Part shown: positions 24,629 to 32,840 of the stretch, one piece after another | How positions within the stretch are numbered: position 1 is the first letter of the stretch | How the letters are laid out: each line of letters begins with the position of its first letter | Assembly: GCF_041081105.1 (NCBI RefSeq) | Contig: NZ_CP163528.1 | Location: 2,728,001-2,792,000, forward strand | From: Promicromonospora sp. Populi | Lineage (GTDB): Bacteria > Actinomycetota > Actinomycetes > Actinomycetales > Cellulomonadaceae | Reading direction: 5' to 3' | DNA length: 64,000 bases | The notes under the pieces: model-generated | What the model was told of the DNA's origin: nothing | The model's input: the letters and a program-made list of their open reading frames with translations, nothing else | Database searches by the model: none | Made by a program: the position numbers and the translations under genes

Positions 24629-26761
24629 GTGCCCGAATCCGAAGGTCGCAAGGCGAACGCCCCGCACGCCACCGGCGGCTTGTCTCGAGCAGTCACCCGA
24701 CCTGAGCGGCGGGAGAACGCGCGGCGCACCACCGAGGTGATGCGTGCGCTGCAGGAGACGACAGGCTCGCGGCCGCAGCTCGACTCGTACATCACGCGCG
24801 AGCTCGCGAAGGGTCACCTGCCCTGGCACGAGGTCCGAAAGGTGCGGGCGACGGTGCTGGAGGCCGCCCACGCCGCGGTGGACCGCTGGGACCTGCGGGC
24901 GGCGACCCGGCTGACGGATCTCCTGCGGGCCGACTCGCCCGACCCGGAGGTGGGCCGCCTCACCGGTCTCCTCGCGGTGCTCGCCGGCGACGCAGAGGCC
25001 GCGGAGCAGGCCTTCTACCAGTCGTCCCGGGGCACGGGCTCCGTGGCGCGGCGCCAGACCAACGCGCGGCGCGCCGTCGAAGAGCTGCAGCAGTTCATGG
25101 ACCTGAGAGCCGAGGTGCTCCGCCACGAGGGTCCGGCGGAGCTGGCCGAGCTGCGCGACGTCGCGGTGGCGTTGCCCGTCACGAAGCTGTCGGACGCCAG
25201 CACCGTCTTCGGACGTTATCTCTTGGCCTGCCTCACCCTGGACGTCACGGGTCCGCTGGCCGATCTTCTGGACGAGTTCGCGGACGCAGGCCGGCTGGAA
25301 GCACTGACCGCGCCGCCCGGCGTGCTCGACATGGCCGTCGGCAACGCCGAGTTCGTCGCGGCCGACGCCGACCACGCGGGCGCCCTCGGCCTGCTCCAGG
25401 GCACGTTCCGCACCTACGGCCTCGTCTCCGAGCGGTACCTCATGGCGCTCGGGAACTCGATGGCGGCGCTGAGCAGGTACGACAGTGCAGTGCGTGCCTT
25501 CAGGATCGCGAGCCCCGGCCCTGGTTCCGTCCGTGCGGCGCAGGTGTCCTGGGTCGTGCACGACGACGAGGCCGCGCACACGTTCGCGCGCCGCGCGCTG
25601 CGCCACGACATGCCGCGCTCGACGGTCCGCACGGTCCTGGGCCGGGTGGAGCATCCCGTGACGCCCCGGGAGGCGGACGCTCCCACGGGCGGCTTCGGTC
25701 ACGTCGCCTTCTACGTGGACCGCGGGGAGAACTTCGGCGACATCGTGCTGCCCGACGCCGTCCGGGACGCGATCACCGAGCCCGCCGGGCCTACCGACTG
25801 GGTGCCCTTCCACGCCCACCAGGTGTTCGACGACGAGTTCGTCCGGATCGCGAACGCGCAGCGCGCACTCGTCGTCGGTGGTGGCGGGCTGTTCCTCCCG
25901 GACACGTCACCCAACGGGAACAGCGGCTGGCAGTGGAACGTACCGCCCGCCGCGCTCGATGCGGTGACGGTCCCCGTCTACGCGTTCGCCGTGGGCTTCA
26001 ACCTCTTCACCGGGCAGCGGTTCAAGGGCGACCTGTTCCACCGCAGCCTGGTCGCCTTCGCGCGCAAGGCCGAGTTCCTCGGCCTGCGCAACACCGGCTC
26101 GATGGAGCGCGTGCGCGACCTGCTGCCCGCTGATCTCCAGGACAAGGTGCGCTTTGTGCCCTGCCCCACCACCGTGCTCGAGCACATCCGCCCCGGGTTG
26201 TCCGCCGGGAGCCCCGGCTCCGGCACGGTGCTGCTCAACGCGGCGTTCGACCGCAGCGAGCGGCGCTTCCGCGGCGGCTACGGGGAGTTCCTCACGCAGA
26301 TCGTCGAGTTCGTGGAGAAGGCGAGCAAGGGTGGCGCGGACGTGCGGATCGCGGCGCACACGCGCGGCGACGTACGGCTCGCCAAGGATCTCGAGGCCGA
26401 GCACGACCTCTCGCTGCCCGTCGACGAGCTGCACACCATGGACCAGCCCGACGCCCTGGACGTCTACCGGCGGGCGTCGCTCGTGATCGGTATGCGCGGC
26501 CACGCGACGATGATCCCGTTCGGCGTGGGCACCCCGGTCCTGAGCATCGTGTCCCACCCGAAGATGAGGTTCTTCCTGCAGGACGTAGACCGGCTGGACT
26601 GGGGCTTCGAAGTGGGTGATCTTCACCTCGGTGCAGGGCTCGCCGAACGCACTCTCGACGTCCTGAACAGGGAAGACGCCTACCGATCCGACGTCGCCGA
26701 CCGGCAGCAGGTCCTCCTGCCGCACGTCCGCTCCGCGGCCGCGGAACTTGCGAAGGGCTGA
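24629..26761 (+). CDS. polysaccharide pyruvyltransferase-like protein with helical N-terminal domain
   Basis: A 710-residue protein. The first 350 residues are helical and TPR-like (AHAAVDRWDLRAATRLTDLL, LLAVLAGDAEAAEQAFYQS). The C-terminal 340 residues match the polysaccharide pyruvyltransferase (CsaB) family: RGENFGDIVLPDAV, VVGGGGLFLPD with SGWQWNV, FLGLRNTGSMERV, CPTTVLEHI and IGMRGHATMIPFGVGTPVL. Such enzymes add ketal-linked pyruvate from PEP to sugars, though some relatives act otherwise. GTG 24629 is chosen because GGAGA lies 8 nt upstream. Its relative at 28825-30171 shares the catalytic stretch, and both flank the GT42-GT8 gene. Confidence 0.8.
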   Translation: MPESEGRKANAPHATGGLSRAVTRPERRENARRTTEVMRALQETTGSRPQLDSYITRELAKGHLPWHEVRKVRATVLEAAHAAVDRWDLRAATRLTDLLRADSPDPEVGRLTGLLAVLAGDAEAAEQAFYQSSRGTGSVARRQTNARRAVEELQQFMDLRAEVLRHEGPAELAELRDVAVALPVTKLSDASTVFGRYLLACLTLDVTGPLADLLDEFADAGRLEALTAPPGVLDMAVGNAEFVAADADHAGALGLLQGTFRTYGLVSERYLMALGNSMAALSRYDSAVRAFRIASPGPGSVRAAQVSWVVHDDEAAHTFARRALRHDMPRSTVRTVLGRVEHPVTPREADAPTGGFGHVAFYVDRGENFGDIVLPDAVRDAITEPAGPTDWVPFHAHQVFDDEFVRIANAQRALVVGGGGLFLPDTSPNGNSGWQWNVPPAALDAVTVPVYAFAVGFNLFTGQRFKGDLFHRSLVAFARKAEFLGLRNTGSMERVRDLLPADLQDKVRFVPCPTTVLEHIRPGLSAGSPGSGTVLLNAAFDRSERRFRGGYGEFLTQIVEFVEKASKGGADVRIAAHTRGDVRLAKDLEAEHDLSLPVDELHTMDQPDALDVYRRASLVIGMRGHATMIPFGVGTPVLSIVSHPKMRFFLQDVDRLDWGFEVGDLHLGAGLAERTLDVLNREDAYRSDVADRQQVLLPHVRSAAAELAKG

Positions 26762-26816
26762 CGGCCGCCCGGCCGCTAGACTCGTCCGGTCCCAGTACAC
26801 CGAAAGGGAGTTATCG

Positions 26817-28727
26817 ATGCCCACCATGCGGAGCGTGCCGCTCGGCCGTGAACCGGGCGACGCGGAGATCGCATCGTTCGCCGACCTGATCGACAGGCCC
26901 CTGCTCATCGTCGGCAACGGACCGTCGTCGGCTATGCCTCCCTACCACCGGATCCCTGCGGATGCGGTCGTCTTCCGGATGAACTGGTTCTTCCTGGAGA
27001 GCAACTACCACTTCGGCGACCGGGTGGACGCGTACTTCAGCGCCATCCCGAACGAGAAGCTGGAGAAGCTGCTGCAGGAGGAGGTACGCGCGGGACGCTA
27101 CGACGTACGCCGGATCCTCAGCCCGATGCGCCACGCCGCGAACCGCGACGGCGACAAGTACGGCCTGGAGCCGATGCACGGGGTCGAGGAGCTGGACTCC
27201 TGGTCCATCCCGGCCCGGCACCCCCGTCTCGCCCGTGCCTTCATGAGCCGGCCGGGCCTGCCCACCACTGGCCTGCAGGCCCTGGCGTTCGGCCTCGGCG
27301 TCGGCTTCCGCGAGGTCTACCTCGCGGGTGTCGACCTGTACGAGTCCAAGGACAGCCGGTACGGCTACACGGTCACGCAGGCCGCGGAGTCCGCGCTCAA
27401 GGACAAGGACCTCACGCCGGGCTACGAGTCCGCGCACGGCCTGGACTCGGACCTCGCGTTCCTGCGCTCCTGCATCGCCGAGTTCCCGGACGCGACCATC
27501 CGTTCCGTGAGCCAGTCGGACACGCTGCACCTGTTCGTGCCGCAGGCCGACGACCTGACCGAGCGTCCGCACCTGACCCCCGAGGCCGTGCCGACGCTCG
27601 CGGTGTCCAAGGACACCCTGGACCTCGAGCTCCCCGAGGTCGGCGAGGACACCTCCGTCATCGTCCCCAAGGTCGACGGCCCGCTGTGGAAGGAGATCAA
27701 CGGCCGCAAGTGCGCGTACGTCACCGTGGTCTCCGGTTCGTACCACCACGGCGCGCGCGCCCTGGCGAACTCGCTGCGCGAGCACTCGGACGTCCCGCTG
27801 ATCGCGCTCGTGACGCCCGACGCAGACCGCGCCGCCCTGGCAGCCAGCGACATCCGGACCATCCAGATCCCCGGCATCCGGAACCCGATGAACTCGGGCG
27901 GCAACAAGATCCAGGCGCGCTTCGCGATGACATACACGAAGCTGCACGTGTTCCGGCTCGACTTCTTCGACCGCCTCGTCTACCTCGACAGCGACACCGT
28001 CGTGAAGGGGAGCCTGGACGACCTGTTCGAGGGCGACGACTTCGCCGCGGTGCCCGATGCGGGCCTCGACCTGCCCGACGGCAACGTGTTCAACTCCGGC
28101 GTCTTCGCGGTGAACCCGTCGCACGGGATGTTCGAGAAGATGATGTCGCAGCTCGGCCACACGACGTCGTACGACGGCGGTGACCAGGGCTTCCTCAACC
28201 AGTTCTTCTCCGACTGGCGCAAGCTGCCCCTGGAGTACAACACCACCAAGCGCATCTACTCCCACCACCCGCAGGTGTTCAACGACGAGGACGTCAAGGT
28301 CCTCCACTACGTGGGTCGCAAGCCGTGGGAGCCGACGTCGAAGGGCGAGCGGTACGACCAGCTGGACTTCGCCTGGCTCGACTACCTCTCGGACTGGGAG
28401 AAGAACGAGCTGGTGCGCGAGCTGCGCCACACCGCGGCGGGCGGCAAGCCGCCGGAGGCGGGCAGCAACAGCCCGTTCCGGCAGGCCCAGCAGGCCAACC
28501 GGACAAACAAGGCGAGCGAGGCCGTCCGCGTCCTCGAGGCAGTGGTCTCCGAGCGCGAGCTGACGTCGGGCGAGCTGCGCGAGCTCGCCAAGGCGTACCG
28601 CCGCCTGGGCCGGCACGACGACTGCGCGCGGGTCCTCAAGCAGGCCTACGCCATCGACCCGCGCCGCAGCGTGATGCGGGACATGATGCTGGCGCAGGCG
28701 CGCTCCATCAAGAAGAAGCTCACCTGA
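26817..28727 (+). CDS. bifunctional GT42-like sialyltransferase / GT8 glycosyltransferase fusion
   Basis: A 636-residue protein with two catalytic domains. Residues about 27-245 resemble Campylobacter CstI/CstII (family GT42): LLIVGNGPSS at 29-38, VVFRMNWFFLESNYHFGD, TTGLQALAFGLGVGFREVYL with GVDLY, and SAHGLDSD with His207 at the place of the catalytic His. Residues about 298-530 are a GT8 domain: KCAYVTVVSGSYHHGARALA, LVYLDSDTV with the DxD metal site 391-393, FNSGVFAVN, DQGFLNQ and LHYVGRKPWEP. The last 90 residues look TPR-like. ATG 26817 follows AGGGAG. It could add a sialic-like sugar and a hexose in successive steps; a fusion of these families is new to me. Confidence 0.85.
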   Translation: MPTMRSVPLGREPGDAEIASFADLIDRPLLIVGNGPSSAMPPYHRIPADAVVFRMNWFFLESNYHFGDRVDAYFSAIPNEKLEKLLQEEVRAGRYDVRRILSPMRHAANRDGDKYGLEPMHGVEELDSWSIPARHPRLARAFMSRPGLPTTGLQALAFGLGVGFREVYLAGVDLYESKDSRYGYTVTQAAESALKDKDLTPGYESAHGLDSDLAFLRSCIAEFPDATIRSVSQSDTLHLFVPQADDLTERPHLTPEAVPTLAVSKDTLDLELPEVGEDTSVIVPKVDGPLWKEINGRKCAYVTVVSGSYHHGARALANSLREHSDVPLIALVTPDADRAALAASDIRTIQIPGIRNPMNSGGNKIQARFAMTYTKLHVFRLDFFDRLVYLDSDTVVKGSLDDLFEGDDFAAVPDAGLDLPDGNVFNSGVFAVNPSHGMFEKMMSQLGHTTSYDGGDQGFLNQFFSDWRKLPLEYNTTKRIYSHHPQVFNDEDVKVLHYVGRKPWEPTSKGERYDQLDFAWLDYLSDWEKNELVRELRHTAAGGKPPEAGSNSPFRQAQQANRTNKASEAVRVLEAVVSERELTSGELRELAKAYRRLGRHDDCARVLKQAYAIDPRRSVMRDMMLAQARSIKKKLT

Positions 28728-28730
28728 GAG

Positions 28731-28780
28731 ACGACGCTGGGGCGGTGCGAACCAAGTGGTTCGCACCGCCCCAGCGTCGT
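28731..28780. terminator. long perfect hairpin terminator
   Basis: Perfect 24-bp arms (28731-28754 and 28757-28780) with a minimal loop, beginning 3 bases after the stop at 28727. It lies between convergent genes ending at 28727 and 28825. Confidence 0.85.
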
Positions 28781-28824
28781 TTCCGGCTGCTTCTACCCGG
28801 GCAAGGCCCGCCCGGGCTGGCCCG

Positions 28825-30171
28825 TCAGTTGCCGGCGAGCTTCTTGCGCAGCGGCCGCAGCCGCCGGCGCAGGCCCGCGGTCACCGACCTGCGCGGTTCG
28901 CCGACGGCGACACCGGCGGCCTCGAGGTCCTTGCGTGCCTTGGTCAGCTCGCGCTTGAGCCGGCCGTTGTCCTGCTCCAGCTTGTCGAACCGCATGGAGG
29001 AGTCGTACGCGCGCGCCGCGGTGCGGCGCTCCGGCGGCGTCAGCGCGCGGAACGACGGCGTGATCGTCTCGCCCGTGAGGCTCTTGTAGATGCCGGTGAG
29101 GTTGTCCAGCGACGTGTCGAAGAAACCCTGGCGGACGTCGGCGAGCTCCTTGCGCAGCTCAGGCTGGCGCTCGTGGGCCTCGTTGATGGTCTTGTACAGG
29201 GTGTCCTGGAAGTCGTCCTGGCGGGGGTCGATCGCCCACTCCGCGTGGCCGATGTCGGTCGCGAAGTAGCGGATCTTGTGGTGCACGTACAGGGACAGCG
29301 GGATCGTGCCCATGCCGAACGGCACCATCTGCGCGTGACCGCGCGTGCCAAGGATGATCGGCAGGCCGGCGAAGTACTCGATGCCCTGGTACAGGACGTC
29401 GCGGTTGCCCCACAGGACATGCTCGCTGCTGACGACGCCGCGCTCCGTGAGCCGGTCGTGGAAGCCCATGTCGGCACGCGCGTGCGGCACGCTCTCGATC
29501 CGCCAGCCCTCGCCGGAGAGCTTCTCCAGGACGTCGACCTGGTCCGCGTAGATCTTGTCGGCGTCGAACCCGGCGCGGGCCTGGCGCTTGCCCACGATCG
29601 ACTCGGCCGAGATGCGGCGCTCGTGCGGGATCTCGTCCTGGAACAGGTCCGGGTACAGGAAGGACGACAGCGTCGTCGGGCAGGGCTGGTAAGTGACCCG
29701 GTCCCGGTTGGCCTCGGCGATGTAGGGCTTGATGGTCTCGACGGAACCGTGGTTGCGCAGGCCGAAGAACACCGACTTCTCGAGCGTCAGGTTGACGTGC
29801 TCGCGGAACGGGTCCGCGAAGTCGGCCTGGTCGATGAACCGGTTGTTGCCGACGGCGAAGATGATCAGCGGCTTCTCGATGCGGCGCAGCTGGTCGAGCG
29901 AGATGTTCCACTGCCAGCCGGAGCGCTGGTTCGGGTTCGTGTCGCTGAGGAAGAGGCCACCGCCGCCGATGACTACGGCATCGACGTTCTCGTTGATGAA
30001 GTCGACAAGGCGCGGCGTCACGGGGTCACGCAGCTGCCTGCTCTGGACGATCTCGAAAGCGTCCCCGCCCGCGAAGCCCTCGAAGAGCTCGCGTACGGTC
30101 TCGAACAGCAGGGTGTCCCCGTAGTTGCCGTAGGTCTTGATGTCGAAGTGGAACAGCCGAAGTCGCTTCAT
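28825..30171 (-). CDS. polysaccharide pyruvyltransferase-like protein with coiled-coil tail
   Basis: A 448-residue protein of the CsaB-like pyruvyltransferase family: FDIKTYGNYGDTLLF at the start, VVIGGGGLFLSD and SGWQWNISLDQL, FFGLRNHGSVETI, QPCPTTLSSFLY and LGTRGHAQMVPFGMGTIPL. The last 60 residues (FDKLEQDNGRLKRELTKARK, then a basic tail) form a probable coiled coil. ATG 30171 begins the conserved domain; an in-frame TTG at 30237 is possible. It may add pyruvate ketals or modify the same glycan as its paralogue at 24629. It lies downstream of the sulfotransferase gene on the same strand. Confidence 0.82.
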   Translation of the reverse strand: MKRLRLFHFDIKTYGNYGDTLLFETVRELFEGFAGGDAFEIVQSRQLRDPVTPRLVDFINENVDAVVIGGGGLFLSDTNPNQRSGWQWNISLDQLRRIEKPLIIFAVGNNRFIDQADFADPFREHVNLTLEKSVFFGLRNHGSVETIKPYIAEANRDRVTYQPCPTTLSSFLYPDLFQDEIPHERRISAESIVGKRQARAGFDADKIYADQVDVLEKLSGEGWRIESVPHARADMGFHDRLTERGVVSSEHVLWGNRDVLYQGIEYFAGLPIILGTRGHAQMVPFGMGTIPLSLYVHHKIRYFATDIGHAEWAIDPRQDDFQDTLYKTINEAHERQPELRKELADVRQGFFDTSLDNLTGIYKSLTGETITPSFRALTPPERRTAARAYDSSMRFDKLEQDNGRLKRELTKARKDLEAAGVAVGEPRRSVTAGLRRRLRPLRKKLAGN

Positions 30172-30239
30172 CGTGTCACGCGCCGGTTCTTGGAATGCAC
30201 GGGCACCATCCTTGATCACTGTGGTCAGATCTGCCAAGC

Positions 30240-30257
30240 CCGCCGTCGGGACGGCGG
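30240..30257 (-). other. small perfect hairpin between sulfotransferase and pyruvyltransferase genes
   Basis: CCGCCGTC (30240-30247) pairs with GACGGCGG (30250-30257), about 20 bases beyond the sulfotransferase stop. It might partly terminate or attenuate transcription into the next gene. There is no T run. Confidence 0.35.
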
Positions 30258-30277
30258 AACGTCGTGGGCGGGTCGGG

Positions 30278-31213
30278 TCACTTCCCGCCGGGGAGATAGG
30301 GCGATTCGCCCCTGTTTACTGCTAGGTCCGCCGCGCCCTCGGTGAGGCCGCTCGTCACCAGCTCGTGCAGCGCCTTGTTCGACGGCGCGAGCGCGGTCAG
30401 CATCTCCTCCCGCTGCTCGGTGGTCAGAAGCAGCGGCGACCGATGGGTCACGTTAGAGAAGTTGGCGTCGAGGAACAACCGCAGCTTGCGGCGGTCCTCC
30501 ACCTCGAGCTCGGCGTTGCCGACGAGCGCGAGCTTCAGCGCCGAATCAGAGTACCCGCGGTTGACCGCCTCGGTGTCGAAGGAGAACTTCGGCGCGACGT
30601 CGAGACCGGTCTGCTGGAAGAACTCCCGCACGAACGGCCGCGTGTGCAGCTCCTTGATCCCCTCGAAGTAGTTGACGCGTACCTCCGAGCCCGCCGGGAT
30701 CGACGCCTTGATCTTCTCGACCAGGTGGTCCCACCGCAGGTTCTCGGGGATCACGGGCTCCATGAACTCCGGGAAGGACTTTGTGGAGCCCACCCGGACC
30801 GTCTGCAGGTAAGAGCTCTCGACGAACCGGTCCTGGCGGCGCACGTACAGCAGCACCGTGGTGCGCTCCGGCTGCAGCACGTCGTGGGCGATCCGCAGCA
30901 CGCTGTCCGCGGGCCCGTACAGCGGGCCGGTCCGGAACGAGTGCACCGAGGCCAGGATGTCCTCGTGTGAGATGACCAGGCTCTCGTGCGTCGCCGCGTC
31001 CCGGACCATCTCGAAGGCCCTCGTCACGTTGCCGAGCCGCGCGCCCCGACGACGCCACCGGGTGTGGTAGCCCTCGGTGAGATCGTCGAAATCGTTCCGG
31101 ATCAGCACGTCGTAGCCGCGCCGGGCGATCGCCTCTCGATTCGCACGCAGCGCCTTCTGGACCAGCGTCGTGCCGGTCTTGTGGGCGCCCACGTGCAGGA
31201 CGAGGTGCTTCAC
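30278..31213 (-). CDS. PAPS-dependent sulfotransferase-like protein
   Basis: A 311-residue sulfotransferase-fold protein. HVGAHKTGTTLVQKAL at residues 7-22 is the PAPS 5'-phosphosulfate loop, and VLLYVRRQDRFVESSYLQ near 130-147 fits the 3'-phosphate loop with its Arg and Ser. It would transfer sulfate from PAPS to a glycan hydroxyl in the cytoplasm. GTG 31213 has AAAGG 9 nt upstream; the frame before it is not protein-like. CysD/CysN/CysC (PAPS supply) and CysQ (PAP removal) lie 15-20 kb away in this window, giving it substrate and by-product disposal. Confidence 0.8.
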   Translation of the reverse strand: MKHLVLHVGAHKTGTTLVQKALRANREAIARRGYDVLIRNDFDDLTEGYHTRWRRRGARLGNVTRAFEMVRDAATHESLVISHEDILASVHSFRTGPLYGPADSVLRIAHDVLQPERTTVLLYVRRQDRFVESSYLQTVRVGSTKSFPEFMEPVIPENLRWDHLVEKIKASIPAGSEVRVNYFEGIKELHTRPFVREFFQQTGLDVAPKFSFDTEAVNRGYSDSALKLALVGNAELEVEDRRKLRLFLDANFSNVTHRSPLLLTTEQREEMLTALAPSNKALHELVTSGLTEGAADLAVNRGESPYLPGGK

Positions 31214-31318
31214 GGGAATCAGCCTTTCGGGACGGATGACGCCCCGAGGATACATGCGGCCCCCGGGTGCCTTCTGTGCCGTCGTGATGCACAGTAGGCA
31301 GGAGGAAAAGGGAGCACA

Positions 31319-32605
31319 ATGAACATCCCATCGCACCACTGGGGCCGCCTGCTCCTGGCGCTCGTCCTGGCGGCCACGTCGCTCGTCGCAGCCCCAGGAA
31401 CCGCAAGCGCGGCGGTGCCCGACAGGTTCGTGATCGTGGGTTCCGGCTATGGGCACGGCATCGGGATGCCGCAGTACGGCGCCTACGAGATGTCCCGGCG
31501 GGGCAGCTCCGCCACCGGGATACTGGCCCACTACTACCGGAACACCGTGGCTGCGCCGGTGACCACCAAGGCGCTGATCGACGTCCAGGTCTACGGGCCG
31601 GAGCCTTATTCGTTCTCGGGCTACGCCGACACCAAGGCCACGAAGGTCAAGGTGAGCGGCGGCGGGTGGCGGCTGCGCGTGGGTGAGCGGACCGTCGCCT
31701 CCGGCCCGGCGGGCACGCTGGGCGTCTCGACGTCGAAGGGCGACGTCGCGGTGCGCACCCCGGACGGCGTGACCCATAAACACGACCAGCTGGTGCTGCA
31801 GTGGGCAGGCACTCCCTATTTCAAGCCCGGCGCGAGCCCGGCGACGGTGACCATCGCCGGCGCGCACGGCTCCTACCGGTACGGGCGGCTACTGCTGAGC
31901 GCGTCGAAGGGCGTGGCGAACATCGTCAACCGGCTGCGGCTCAACACCCAGTACCTGTACGGGCTCGCCGAGATGCCCGCCTCCTGGGGCAAGACCGGTG
32001 GCCAGCAGGCGCTGCGCGCCCAGGCCGTCGTCGCCCGGTCGTATGCGGTGGTGAAGATGAGGAGCTGGAACCGCACGTGCCGGTGCCACGTCGTGGACGA
32101 CGTGCGGAACCAGCAGTTCTCCGGGTGGAAGAAGGCGTCCGGCTTCGCGAGCGAGAACTGGCGCAAGGCGGTCAACTCGACCAGCACCTCGCTCACCAGA
32201 GGGAGCGTCCTGATGCATGGCGGCAGGACGGTCACCACCCACTACTACTCCTCCAGCGGCGGCCGCACAGCGAACTCGGAGGACGTGTGGTCGTCGGTGG
32301 TCCGGTACGAGCGGTCGGTCACCGACCCGTACTCGAAGGCTGCGCCCGGCAACAAGTATGCGAGCTGGGAGCGCGGGATCACGCAGGCCCAGGCGCGGAA
32401 GCTGTTCGGGCTGGGCAGCGTCGCGTCGATCCGCGTCACGGACCGGTACTCGAGCGGTCAGGCCAAGACGCTGGTGGCGAAGTCACCGAACGGGGCCACC
32501 AAGAGCATCTCGGGCAAGGCCGACAAGGTCCGGTCAGTGGTCGGCGCACGCACCGTCCGGGGCAGCGTGCCGTCCTCCTGGTTCACGGCCATCCGCGCGG
32601 GCTGA
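31319..32605 (+). CDS. secreted SpoIID/LytB-domain protein
   Basis: A 428-residue exported protein: signal peptide with hydrophobic core and ASA cleavage region near residue 31, then a SpoIID/LytB-type fold. Typical stretches are GYGHGIGMPQYGAYEM near the start, GLAEMPASWGKTGGQQALRAQAVVARSYAV, and HYYSSSGGRTANSEDVW. SpoIID is a peptidoglycan lytic transglycosylase in sporulating Firmicutes; actinobacterial relatives are secreted, probably wall-active, with unproven function. Here the GxGHGxGMxQYGA motif is at the N-terminal end rather than late in the protein. A strong AGGAGG/GGGAG region precedes the ATG. Confidence 0.8.
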   Translation: MNIPSHHWGRLLLALVLAATSLVAAPGTASAAVPDRFVIVGSGYGHGIGMPQYGAYEMSRRGSSATGILAHYYRNTVAAPVTTKALIDVQVYGPEPYSFSGYADTKATKVKVSGGGWRLRVGERTVASGPAGTLGVSTSKGDVAVRTPDGVTHKHDQLVLQWAGTPYFKPGASPATVTIAGAHGSYRYGRLLLSASKGVANIVNRLRLNTQYLYGLAEMPASWGKTGGQQALRAQAVVARSYAVVKMRSWNRTCRCHVVDDVRNQQFSGWKKASGFASENWRKAVNSTSTSLTRGSVLMHGGRTVTTHYYSSSGGRTANSEDVWSSVVRYERSVTDPYSKAAPGNKYASWERGITQAQARKLFGLGSVASIRVTDRYSSGQAKTLVAKSPNGATKSISGKADKVRSVVGARTVRGSVPSSWFTAIRAG

Positions 32606-32618
32606 CGTGTGCGCACCG

Positions 32619-32840
32619 CTAGCTGAGCGGGCGGGCGTCCGACTCCAGCAGGACCGGGATACCGTCGCGCACCGGGTAGGCGAGCGGCCGCTCGGCGTCG
32701 GTCGAGTGCAGCTCCGGCTCACCGCCGGGCCCGACGCCGTCCACCAGGGTCGCCCCGGTGACGGGGCAGCGCAGGATCTCGCGCACCCACGGCTCCAGCG
32801 GTTCGCTCTTGGTCGTGCTCACGGGCTTGGCGGTGCTCAC
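32619..32840 (-). CDS. Trm112-like small protein
   Basis: A 73-residue protein of the Trm112 family: WVREILRCPVTGATL, then LAYPVRDGIPVLLESDAR. In other organisms Trm112 activates methyltransferases; the bacterial role is unclear. Only one of the four zinc-ligand cysteines of the family is present. GTG 32840 overlaps the manB stop (GTGA), so it is translated together with manB, as in many actinobacteria. Confidence 0.85.
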   Translation of the reverse strand: MSTAKPVSTTKSEPLEPWVREILRCPVTGATLVDGVGPGGEPELHSTDAERPLAYPVRDGIPVLLESDARPLS

